In this document: piece after piece, positions 1 to 5,743 of the stretch | Layout: the number at the start of each line of letters is the position of its first letter | Numbering within the stretch: the first letter of the stretch is position 1 | Source: Bacteroidota bacterium | GTDB taxonomy: Bacteria; Bacteroidota; Bacteroidia; Flavobacteriales_D; Crocinitomicaceae | DNA: 5,743 nt | Assembly (NCBI GenBank): GCA_006226555.1 | Contig: SBGS01000056.1 | Span: 1-5,743 of the forward strand | Direction of reading: 5' to 3' | The notes under the pieces: generated by a model | Told to the model about the DNA's origin: nothing | Database searches by the model: none | What the model saw: the letters and a program-made list of their open reading frames with translations, nothing else | Translations under genes and position numbers: made by a program

Positions 1-1052
1 CGGTAACCATCCAATTGAGCCATCTGAACTGTTTCATAAACAATTCCCTGACCGGCAATAGCCGCATCACCATGGATCAATACAGGACAAACATTACTTT
101 CTTCTTTCAGATAAGAATCGATCTTTGCTCGAGAAATCCCTTCAACAACAGTGTTGACCGCCTCTAAGTGTGAGGGGTTAGGAGATAGCGTTAAACCGAT
201 CTCTTTTCCATTCGCCAACTTCACGTGAGAAGTAAATCCCTGGTGATATTTCACGTCACCATCGAAATAATCGATCGTATCGAATTCCTTTCCTTCAAAT
301 TCCGAGAATATATCTTGAGGACGTTTTTTAAAGATGTTCGTTAAGGTATTCAAACGACCGCGGTGAGCCATACCCATTACGAAATACTCCACGCCTAATT
401 CCGAGCCTTTTTCAACCAGTGTATCCAAAGCCGGTATCAAAGCCTCTCCACCTTCAATAGAGAATCTTTTCTGACCGACGAACTTTTTACCCAAGAACGA
501 TTCGAAATTCGTAGCCTGGTTCAACATTTTAAAGATCTTGATCTTTCTGTCCTTGTCGAATTTAGGCCTGTTCTTAAGTTCTATCTTGTTTTTGAACCAG
601 CTTATGCGCTCAGGATCACGCATATAAACGTATTCAATTCCGATTGACTGACAATAAGTTAGCTCCAGGTGATCGATGATCTCGCGGAGAGTAGCCGGAC
701 CGATACCAACTTCTTCTCCTGCCGCAAACACGGTATCAAGATCAGATGCATCCAAACCAAAATTTTCGATGGCTAATGTTGGAGCATATTTCCTTCTCTC
801 ACGAACCGGGTTGGTTTTTGTGAAGAGGTGACCACGGTTACGGTAACCATTGATCAGATCGATTACTTTAAATTCTTTTTGGAAATTTTCAGGAATATCT
901 CCGCCATCCTCAAAATTGGTTCTGGCAAAATCAAATCCTTCAAAAAACTTTTTCCAGCCAAGATCCACGCTTTCAGGGTCTTGCTGATACATTTTGTATA
1001 AATGGTCGATAGCGTTTACATCCGCATTACCGACATACGAAACTTTATCCAT
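1..1052 (-). CDS. sucA: 2-oxoglutarate dehydrogenase E1 component, N-terminal part (cut by left window edge)
   Basis: This is the thiamine-diphosphate-dependent E1 subunit of the 2-oxoglutarate dehydrogenase complex. It decarboxylates 2-oxoglutarate and passes the succinyl group to the lipoyl domain of E2 in the cytoplasmic TCA cycle. The visible 350 residues start at ATG 1052-1050 and run off the left edge. An E1o-type N-terminal segment (residues about 5-42, with DPESVD and WKKFF) matches the E2-contacting region of the family. Residues 229-235 read AHRGRLN and 267-270 read VKYH; H230 and H270 correspond to the E. coli SucA substrate-binding histidines 260 and 298. NPSHLE lies at 292-297. 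The ThDP/metal motif begins with HGDAA at 327-331; its Asn pair should lie just beyond the window. The family is usually about 900-930 residues, so roughly 60% is missing. sucB would be expected further left but is not visible. The gene follows a terminator and has its own -7 element. No clear Shine-Dalgarno is seen, as is common in Bacteroidota. Confidence 0.96.
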   Translation of the reverse strand, partial: MDKVSYVGNADVNAIDHLYKMYQQDPESVDLGWKKFFEGFDFARTNFEDGGDIPENFQKEFKVIDLINGYRNRGHLFTKTNPVRERRKYAPTLAIENFGLDASDLDTVFAAGEEVGIGPATLREIIDHLELTYCQSIGIEYVYMRDPERISWFKNKIELKNRPKFDKDRKIKIFKMLNQATNFESFLGKKFVGQKRFSIEGGEALIPALDTLVEKGSELGVEYFVMGMAHRGRLNTLTNIFKKRPQDIFSEFEGKEFDTIDYFDGDVKYHQGFTSHVKLANGKEIGLTLSPNPSHLEAVNTVVEGISRAKIDSYLKEESNVCPVLIHGDAAIAGQGIVYETVQMAQLDGY

Positions 1053-1075
1053 GTTTGTGCACGATTATGGAAAAG

Positions 1076-1083
1076 CAAATTTA
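1076..1083 (-). promoter_or_regulatory. Candidate -7 promoter element of sucA
   Basis: On the minus strand this reads TAAATTTG, an exact match to the Bacteroidota -7 consensus TAnnTTTG, ending 23 nt before the sucA ATG. It lies downstream of the metG-unit terminator, where an independent promoter is needed. No TTTG at the usual spacing of about 19-21 nt is present upstream; the only nearby one is 10 nt away. The call therefore rests on the -7 element and its position. The predicted transcript leader would be under about 25 nt. Confidence 0.5.
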
Positions 1084-1106
1084 GGTTTTTCAGCAAATTG
1101 GGGGGT

Positions 1107-1133
1107 AGAAAAAAGAAGGAATCTTTGATTCCT
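1107..1133 (-). terminator. Intrinsic terminator after metG and the small ORF
   Basis: Read on the minus strand, AGGAATC, a 3-nt AAA loop and GATTCCT form a perfect 7-bp hairpin (1117-1133). It is followed at once by TCTTTTTTC (1108-1116). The T-rich tail lies only on the low-coordinate side, so the terminator acts on minus-strand transcripts. It sits about 47 nt after the stop of the 117-residue ORF and just before the sucA promoter region, separating the two transcription units. Confidence 0.8.
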
Positions 1134-1179
1134 GTTAAAAATAGAACGAGACGGTCCTTCAGAGGTGTAAATAATGCGA

Positions 1180-1533
1180 TCAACTAAACTTTTCCCGCAG
1201 GTAGATCTTATATGCTTCTCTTCGTAGGATAAGCTCTGCAAGAAGTTCTGGCAGCTGCGGGTCCTGGACGATCTCTAAAAAGTATTTTTCCGGCAGATCA
1301 ATCGTGTAAAGTAATTGTAACAAAGGTCGTTCTCCCTTTTTCATGAGTATGATAAGGAGCTCACTGATTTCGTTGATCAATTTGTTGTAGTCGCCGGTTG
1401 AATCTTCGAAATTGTTACTGAAATATAGGTCCTGGGTAGCAAAGTCCTTCGCGATCTGAATCCGTGTCTTACGTTCAAAGTCCACTCTTTTGAGTGAAAT
1501 GCTGAGGTCGTTCTTTGGCAGAAGATAATTCAA
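1180..1533 (-). CDS. Conserved-looking small protein of unknown function, TTG start, coupled to metG
   Basis: I do not recognise this family. The 117-residue product has no signal peptide, no clear membrane span, no cysteines and no metal-binding motif, so it is probably a soluble cytoplasmic protein. A charged N-terminal half (residues 1-48) is followed by a Leu/Ile-rich, probably helical C-terminal half (50-115) ending in a basic stretch rich in Arg, Lys and Tyr. The only usable start is TTG at 1533-1531. The frame upstream is closed by TGA at 1558-1560 with no ATG or GTG between, and the first internal Met is residue 64, too late for the coding signal. The start lies 2 nt after the metG TAA, so translation is probably coupled to metG. 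The terminator at 1107-1133 follows it. Confidence is high that it is translated, because of operon position and fit between flanking genes, but function is unknown. A shorter form from the codon-17 GTG cannot be excluded. Confidence 0.75.
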   Translation of the reverse strand: MNYLLPKNDLSISLKRVDFERKTRIQIAKDFATQDLYFSNNFEDSTGDYNKLINEISELLIILMKKGERPLLQLLYTIDLPEKYFLEIVQDPQLPELLAELILRREAYKIYLREKFS

Positions 1534-1535
1534 AC

Positions 1536-3596
1536 TTATCTTATTTCTGATCCTGGATCAAATCCTTCTTTTTCAGGAACGATGAACGAAAGTTTCCCTT
1601 CCTGATTTTCAGCCATAAGGATCATACCTTGTGATTCAACACCTCTGATCTTTCGTGGAGCCAGATTCACTAGGACGCTTACCGTTTTACCAACGATCTC
1701 CTCAGGCGCATAGTGTTCTGCTATTCCCGAAATAATCGTACGTTGGTCAATACCGGTGTCGACTGTTAGCTGAAGTAGTTTATCCGCTTTTTCAACCTTT
1801 TGGGCCGCAATGATTTTCCCTAAACGGATGTCCATTTTCATGAAATCATCAAAAGAAGTTTCATCTTTTTGAGGAGCAACGTTAGATGTATTTTCCATTT
1901 TCGTAGATTCTAATCGCTCTATTTCTTCATTTACAAGCTCATCTTCAATTTTCTTAAAGAGAATTGTGGGAGCTGAGGTTTGCTCTCCAACGTTCAATAG
2001 ATCCGGATTACCTGCATCCGACCATTCATTTTTGTCAAGTCCCAAAAAGCTTGAGATCTTTCTGGCCGTAGCCGGTAAGAATGGCTGTAAAACAATTCCG
2101 AGGTTGGCCGTTACCTGCAGCGCAATATTCATGATCGTTTCGACACGTTGTGGATCGGTTTTGATCAACTTCCATGGTTCTGTATCTGCCAGGAATTTAT
2201 TCCCCAAACGAGCAAGATTCATTGCTTCTGCTTGAGCTTCACGTAACTTATACTGGTAGATCAACTTTTCAATGCGATTTGGAATTTCCGCTATCTCATT
2301 CAGAACAGACTGATCTTCCGAAGTAAGCTCACCTCTGGCAGGAACTTTTCCGTCATAATATTTCTGTGTAAGAACGAGTGCTCTGTTTACAAAGTTACCC
2401 AGTATGTCTGCGAGCTCACTGTTCACTCTTGTCTGGTATTCCTTCCAGGTAAACTCACTGTCTTTGTTTTCGGGAGCAATTGAAGTAAGTACGTATTTTA
2501 GTTCATCTGATTTGTCCGGGTGTCGAGCAATATACTCATGTAACCAAACTGCCCAGTTTCGCGATGTAGAAAACTTATCACCTTCCAGGTTAAGGAATTC
2601 ATATGCAGGAACGTTATCCGGTAACACAAGTCCTCCATGTTCTTTCAGTAGAATAGGGAAGATGATCGCGTGAAATACAATATTATCCTTTCCAATAAAA
2701 TGCACCAGTTTACGGTCACCGGTCCAATATTCTTCCCAGTTTTTGTTATGATCCAAGGCCCACTGCTTTGTTGCAGAGATATATCCGATAGGAGCATCTA
2801 ACCAAACATAAAGAACCTTTCCTGTCGCATCCTCATAAGGAACTTTTACCCCCCAATCAAGATCTCTGGTCATTGCTCGAGGGCGCAATCCGTTATCGAT
2901 CCAAGACATGCATTGACCAACAACCTGATTTCTCCATTCTTTTGGGTCGTGCTGTTGCACTCCATCCAGCTTTCCTTCTTTGATCCAAGCTCTCAACCAA
3001 TCCTCATGACGTTCCATAGGCAGGTACCAGTGTGAAGTGGATTTCATCACAGGAGTTTTTCCGCTCAATGTGGAAATAGGATCGATTAGGTCGGTCGGGT
3101 TCAGCGATGAGCCGCAACTCTCACACTGATCTCCATAAGCGTTTGGACTTTTACAGTTAGGACAAGTACCGGTTACATATCGATCGGCCAGAAACTGCTG
3201 ATACTCTTCATCAAAGAATTGCTCACTGGTGGCTTTCGTAAATGATCCTTTGGAATCAAGCACTTTAAAAAAGTCTTGGGCAGTTTGATGATGTAATTCC
3301 GATGATGTTCTGTGAAATATGTCAAATGAAATATCGAAATCTTTAAAGGCATCACGAATGATCGTATGGTATTTGTCAACGATCTCTTGTGGCGTTATCC
3401 CTTCTTTTTTTGCTCTCAACGTGATCGCTGCGCCGTGTTCATCACTCCCACAGATGTACACTACATCATGACCTTTCATGCGTAAAAAGCGAACAAAGAT
3501 ATCAGCCGGTAAATAAACACCTGCTACGTGACCTAAATGTAAGGGACCGTTAGCGTAGGGTAGTGCTGCTGTTACGGTGTATTTCGCTTTTTCCAT
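1536..3596 (-). CDS. metG: Methionyl-tRNA synthetase with C-terminal tRNA-binding domain
   Basis: This class I synthetase charges tRNA-Met with methionine using ATP. The 686-residue length matches the long bacterial form. The Rossmann core carries the HIGH-type motif HLGH at residues 20-23. The connective domain has a four-Cys zinc site (C145, C148, C158, C161), with a single CxxC-x9-CxxC knuckle. The methionine pocket is intact: Y14, W265, A268, Y272 and H309 line up with E. coli Y15, W253, A256, Y260 and H301. The KMSKS loop reads KFSTSR (341-346), the variant known in many Bacteroidota and in archaeal-type enzymes. The helical anticodon-binding domain spans about 385-550, with EPW at 473-475. 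A charged linker (about 550-582) joins an EMAPII/Trbp111-like OB-fold domain (583-686, with SQGMILMA at 655-662), which promotes dimerisation and tRNA affinity in this family. The ATG start is preceded by AAAGG at 8 nt and a -7 element at 22 nt. The 117-residue ORF begins 2 nt after the stop. Confidence 0.98.
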   Translation of the reverse strand: MEKAKYTVTAALPYANGPLHLGHVAGVYLPADIFVRFLRMKGHDVVYICGSDEHGAAITLRAKKEGITPQEIVDKYHTIIRDAFKDFDISFDIFHRTSSELHHQTAQDFFKVLDSKGSFTKATSEQFFDEEYQQFLADRYVTGTCPNCKSPNAYGDQCESCGSSLNPTDLIDPISTLSGKTPVMKSTSHWYLPMERHEDWLRAWIKEGKLDGVQQHDPKEWRNQVVGQCMSWIDNGLRPRAMTRDLDWGVKVPYEDATGKVLYVWLDAPIGYISATKQWALDHNKNWEEYWTGDRKLVHFIGKDNIVFHAIIFPILLKEHGGLVLPDNVPAYEFLNLEGDKFSTSRNWAVWLHEYIARHPDKSDELKYVLTSIAPENKDSEFTWKEYQTRVNSELADILGNFVNRALVLTQKYYDGKVPARGELTSEDQSVLNEIAEIPNRIEKLIYQYKLREAQAEAMNLARLGNKFLADTEPWKLIKTDPQRVETIMNIALQVTANLGIVLQPFLPATARKISSFLGLDKNEWSDAGNPDLLNVGEQTSAPTILFKKIEDELVNEEIERLESTKMENTSNVAPQKDETSFDDFMKMDIRLGKIIAAQKVEKADKLLQLTVDTGIDQRTIISGIAEHYAPEEIVGKTVSVLVNLAPRKIRGVESQGMILMAENQEGKLSFIVPEKEGFDPGSEIR

Positions 3597-3618
3597 GTAC
3601 TCTGCCTTTTATTGGTGG

Positions 3619-3626
3619 CAAAGATA
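3619..3626 (-). promoter_or_regulatory. Candidate -7 promoter element of metG
   Basis: On the minus strand this is TATCTTTG, an exact TAnnTTTG match, 22 nt before the metG ATG and inside the 38-nt gap after the saccharopine dehydrogenase stop. A proper -33 TTTG at about 19-21 nt spacing is not seen. metG could be transcribed from here, from the upstream gene by read-through, or both. No terminator is visible in the gap. Confidence 0.5.
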
Positions 3627-3634
3627 CGCAAAGC

Positions 3635-4972
3635 TTACAATTCACTTTTTTCTTCCATGAACTTTATATCAAAAGATTCAAGTTCTTTAAGAATAGGATC
3701 GTAGATATGCTCGTAAACCGGAAGGTGAATCCCTGTGAGGTTAATTTCGTTTTGAAGTATCATTTTTGCACAGATCGCTACAGGAAGCCCAACTGTATTG
3801 GACATAGAGGTGTAAACCTGATCTTCACCAATATTCACCATGTAGGAAGTATGGAAAAACTTGTTTCCATTGATCTCATAAATGAATTCGTGAAGCATAA
3901 CAAGCATGTCTTTATCTCCTTCACTTAATGATAATTTGTCGACCAGTATTTTTTGAAGAACCTGTGCCGGAGATGCGTTTTCAATTCCGATCAGTGGTGT
4001 ATGTTCAAATAAACCGAGCCACTCGAAGCGCTCATAAAGGTGTATTCGATCCTCTCTGAGGAACTGCTTAAATTTCTCTTCAACAGGTAAGGATGCGTTG
4101 TACGGAAGAAAGGCATTAAGAAATTGACGGGGAGTCATATTTTCGGTTCCGATCATCGGGTAAGTATCGTCAGTCATTCCCAATTCTATGAATACATTCC
4201 ATGCTTCACAGTATCCGGGACGTCTTAATGTTCCCCTGAATATCGTAGGTATATTTTGCAGGCCATAGATCTCTCTGTAAGAAAGTGAATCCCTGTTGGC
4301 GTAACCTACAAAATCTCCATAACCAGGTATAGAATGATGATCCAAGCGATTAAAAAGGCGATGGTACGGGATGTATTTATATTCACCATTTCTAATAAAG
4401 GAGGCAGCTCCTCCTTGACCGGCAAGTACAACATTTCTTGGATTCCAGGTAAACTTATAATTCCATGGGTTATTATCACTTTCTGGAGCGATCAACCCTC
4501 CACAGAAGGATTTAAAACTCGTGATCGTTCCACCCTTGGCTTTTACTTCATCTATGATCTTCATGGCACTCATGTGATCTATGCCCGGATCCACGCCAAT
4601 CTCGTTCATGATGAGCACACCTGCAGCCTTCGCTTCAGCATCTAGTGCTTTCATTTCAGGTGAAATATAGGAAGGAGTGATCAGGTGTTTGCCAAGCTCA
4701 ATACAATCCTTTGCTACTTCCACATGGAAGCGCGCAGGCAACATTGAAATAACGAGGTCTGCTTTTTGAATTTCTGGTAATCGTTCATCTCTGTTCAACG
4801 CGTTGAACTCAAGAGCTTCTGCGCGACTGTGACCGTTGATCTTTCTCTTGACCATCTCAACATCCATATCAACGATCCTTAGATGCCAGTCATAGGTCTC
4901 AGATCTTTCAAGAAAGTATCGGATCATGGATGAAGCAGATAAACCTGCTCCGAGTACAAGAATTGTTTTCAT
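3635..4972 (-). CDS. Saccharopine dehydrogenase (L-glutamate-forming, Lys9-like)
   Basis: The family interconverts saccharopine with 2-aminoadipate 6-semialdehyde plus glutamate using NAD(P). In fungi it serves lysine synthesis and in other lineages lysine breakdown; in a bacterium of this type breakdown is the likelier role, which is inference. The 445-residue length is close to yeast Lys9 (446). The N-terminal Rossmann fold opens with VLGAGLSAS at residues 6-14, and an acidic residue (D35) at the end of the second strand lies in the cofactor-ribose position. The family signature NEIGVDPGIDHM spans 123-134. The substrate-domain segment FCGGLIAPES (156-165), followed by NPWNYKFTWNPRNV (168-181), closely follows fungal saccharopine reductases. 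EGDKDMLVMLHEF (351-363) is another family block. No lysine-ketoglutarate reductase partner is in the window, so the pathway is incomplete here. The ATG at 4972 is supported by the promoter 19 nt upstream. A related saccharopine-dehydrogenase-like oxidoreductase with another substrate is possible but less likely. Confidence 0.88.
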   Translation of the reverse strand: MKTILVLGAGLSASSMIRYFLERSETYDWHLRIVDMDVEMVKRKINGHSRAEALEFNALNRDERLPEIQKADLVISMLPARFHVEVAKDCIELGKHLITPSYISPEMKALDAEAKAAGVLIMNEIGVDPGIDHMSAMKIIDEVKAKGGTITSFKSFCGGLIAPESDNNPWNYKFTWNPRNVVLAGQGGAASFIRNGEYKYIPYHRLFNRLDHHSIPGYGDFVGYANRDSLSYREIYGLQNIPTIFRGTLRRPGYCEAWNVFIELGMTDDTYPMIGTENMTPRQFLNAFLPYNASLPVEEKFKQFLREDRIHLYERFEWLGLFEHTPLIGIENASPAQVLQKILVDKLSLSEGDKDMLVMLHEFIYEINGNKFFHTSYMVNIGEDQVYTSMSNTVGLPVAICAKMILQNEINLTGIHLPVYEHIYDPILKELESFDIKFMEEKSEL

Positions 4973-4978
4973 TCGAGA

Positions 4979-5015
4979 TGGCGATTTATCTCAAAAGTAG
5001 AGATTGAAATCGCCA
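4979..5015. repeat. Interrupted inverted repeat over the saccharopine dehydrogenase promoter
   Basis: Outer arms TGGCGATTT (4979-4987) and AAATCGCCA (5007-5015) are perfect 9-bp complements. Inner arms ATCTC (4988-4992) and GAGAT (5000-5004) are perfect 5-bp complements, offset by a 2-nt bulge (5005-5006), around a 7-nt centre. The -7 element TACTTTTG occupies the centre (4992-4999). The predicted transcription start falls in or just before the low-coordinate outer arm, so most transcripts would lack one arm. A DNA operator is therefore more likely than an RNA hairpin. The last arm ends 6 nt before the ATG. Confidence 0.7.
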
Positions 5016-5022
5016 CCTCAAA
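4992..5022 (-). promoter_or_regulatory. Bacteroidota-type promoter of the saccharopine dehydrogenase gene
   Basis: The minus strand carries TTTG (5022-5019), a 19-nt spacer, and TACTTTTG (4999-4992). Both elements and the spacing match the Bacteroidota -33/-7 consensus (TTTG and TAnnTTTG). The -7 element ends 19 nt before the ATG at 4972, which also supports that start. This is the best-formed promoter in the window, and the inverted repeat at 4979-5015 overlaps it. Confidence 0.75.
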
Positions 5023-5030
5023 GTGTTAAA

Positions 5031-5070
5031 TAAAAAACTTTTAAACGAATATCACGTGAAAATTATATTC
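5031..5070 (-). terminator. Weak candidate terminator after the T9SS-secreted protein gene
   Basis: On the minus strand, GAATAT and ATATTC form a 6-bp A/T-rich stem with a 12-nt loop (5047-5070). A T-rich stretch including TTTTTT follows some 10 nt later (to about 5031). The weak stem, large loop and gap before the T-run make this doubtful, but it is the only candidate between the stop at 5079 and the next promoter. Confidence 0.3.
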
Positions 5071-5078
5071 CTATGAAA

Positions 5079-5743
5079 TTAGTTTTCGTCTATTCTTACA
5101 AACCTCGTGTCGAAATGCAGCTCAGTATTGTGCAGGATCAAGTGGTAAACACCACTTTCAAATTCATGAAGGTCGATCTGGATATCAGCTTTATTCGACA
5201 TTTCTTCATTGTACACAATTCTACCCATGTGGTCATAGATCACTAAGTTGAATGAACTTTGAATGCTTTCAGGAACTTCTACAGTAAGTTGATTACTTGC
5301 CGGGTTAGGATAGATGCTCAATCTATCTGCCAAGATGTCTTCAACATTTGCTAAGCTCACAGTATAAACTGCCGATGTACCAGTACATCCAAGAGCATTC
5401 GTTACTTCTACAAAGTATTCTCCACCAGCATTTGCAACATGCGTTTGATTTGTTGCACCAGGGATGATGTTACCGTTGAAGTACCACTGGTAGCTTGTAC
5501 CTGCAATTGTACTCAAGGTATCACCATTGGCTGTGATAACCGGAACTGGAGTAGCAGAAACATTTACGGTAACTGTGGTTGAAACACATGCATTTGCCTC
5601 TGTGAAAAGGAAGTGAGAAGAACTCCATCCTGCTTCGATGTAACCAACACCATCAAGGTCATTAATGTACTCCGGTGTTGGAACAGTAAGACCTGAAGCT
5701 GAAGAAAGCTGGTCTTCTGTGTTATTACCAAATCCGAATACCG
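5079..5743 (-). CDS. Secreted protein with RCC1-like repeat, Ig/PKD-like domain and T9SS type A sorting domain (C-terminal part)
   Basis: The frame is open from the right edge to TAA at 5081-5079, giving the last 220 residues of a larger protein; its start and signal peptide are off-window. Counting from the first full codon (5741), residues about 1-48 resemble one RCC1 (alpha-tubulin-suppressor type) beta-propeller repeat: VFGFGNNTEDQL at 1-12, then IEAGWSSSHFLFTEA at 35-49. Residues about 62-130 look like an Ig/PKD-like domain, with SYQWYFNGNIIPGATNQ at 83-99 and GGEYFVEVTNALGC at 106-119. The last 80 residues (141-220) are a T9SS sorting domain, with the hallmark SIYPNPASNQLTV (142-154), YDHMGRIVY (169-177) and SGVYHLIL (196-203). 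Such domains direct export across the outer membrane, after which they are cleaved and the protein is anchored or released. The in-frame TTG at 5516 is an internal Leu codon, not a start. Function is unknown; a cell-surface or extracellular binding or adhesion role is plausible. Confidence 0.88.
   Translation of the reverse strand, partial: VFGFGNNTEDQLSSASGLTVPTPEYINDLDGVGYIEAGWSSSHFLFTEANACVSTTVTVNVSATPVPVITANGDTLSTIAGTSYQWYFNGNIIPGATNQTHVANAGGEYFVEVTNALGCTGTSAVYTVSLANVEDILADRLSIYPNPASNQLTVEVPESIQSSFNLVIYDHMGRIVYNEEMSNKADIQIDLHEFESGVYHLILHNTELHFDTRFVRIDEN

Noticed and set aside
1..850. 10-bp direct repeat CGGTAACCAT at 1-10 and 841-850
   Set aside because: Both copies encode Gly-Tyr within sucA in the same frame, the similarity does not extend beyond 10 bp, and no mobile element or att-like context is present.
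1002..1187. Plus-strand 61-codon ORF across the sucA start and intergenic region
   Set aside because: It overlaps the start of sucA and runs antisense through the terminator and promoter; its low-complexity basic composition reflects the hairpin and A-rich tract.
1966..2673. Two plus-strand 89-codon ORFs inside metG
   Set aside because: They are antisense to fully conserved MetRS coding sequence, with no promoter and no recognisable protein features.
3173..3379. Minus-strand 68-codon ORF inside metG
   Set aside because: It is an alternative frame of the conserved MetRS catalytic and zinc-domain region, which the 686-residue frame explains completely.
3563..3928. Plus-strand 121-codon ORF across the metG start and the 3' end of saccharopine dehydrogenase
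   Set aside because: It is antisense to two well-supported genes and has no homology-like features.
4334..4645. Plus-strand 103-codon ORF inside saccharopine dehydrogenase
   Set aside because: It is antisense to the family signature region (DPGIDHM and CGGL segments) and is best explained as a shadow.
5052..5059. Palindrome TCACGTGA in the gap before saccharopine dehydrogenase
   Set aside because: An 8-bp perfect palindrome is common by chance; it lies in the loop of the weak terminator candidate, upstream of the promoter, with no second copy in the window.
5514..5516. TTG at 5516 as start of a 145-residue secreted protein
   Set aside because: The frame stays open to the window edge and encodes Ig-like and RCC1-like sequence upstream; this TTG is an internal Leu within the Ig-like domain.

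Overview
The window looks like a stretch of a Bacteroidota chromosome, probably Flavobacteriales-like. Three things point there: a C-terminal type IX secretion (T9SS) sorting domain on the last gene, exact TAnnTTTG -7 promoter elements 19-23 nt before three ATG starts, and a methionyl-tRNA synthetase with KFSTSR in place of KMSKS and a fused C-terminal tRNA-binding domain. Every gene I can support lies on the minus strand, so transcription runs from high to low coordinates. Coding density is high and the longest intergenic stretch is about 127 bases.

From right to left in the direction of transcription: (1) 5743-5079 is the C-terminal end of a large secreted protein, with one RCC1-like repeat, an Ig/PKD-like domain and a T9SS type A sorting domain. 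(2) A 106-base gap holds a weak candidate terminator and a well-formed promoter (TTTG, 19-nt spacer, TACTTTTG) embedded in an interrupted inverted repeat. (3) 4972-3635 encodes a 445-residue, fungal Lys9-like saccharopine dehydrogenase. (4) After a 38-base gap carrying a TATCTTTG element, 3596-1536 encodes methionyl-tRNA synthetase (metG). (5) Two bases after the metG stop, a small unrecognised protein of 117 residues starts at TTG (1533-1180). (6) A compact intrinsic terminator (1107-1133) closes that unit. (7) 1052 to the left edge is the N-terminal 350 residues of the E1 component of 2-oxoglutarate dehydrogenase (sucA), behind its own TAAATTTG element.

The genes are mainly housekeeping or central metabolism: protein synthesis (metG), the TCA cycle (sucA) and amino-acid metabolism (saccharopine dehydrogenase, linking lysine/2-aminoadipate semialdehyde and glutamate). 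They do not form an evident joint system. metG and the small ORF are very likely co-transcribed; the saccharopine dehydrogenase may read through into them, because no terminator is visible between it and metG.

I found no mobile element, CRISPR array, RNA gene or unknown multi-gene system. The points most worth a second look are the palindrome wrapped around the saccharopine dehydrogenase promoter, the TTG-started ORF coupled to metG, and the RCC1/Ig/T9SS domain combination at the right edge.
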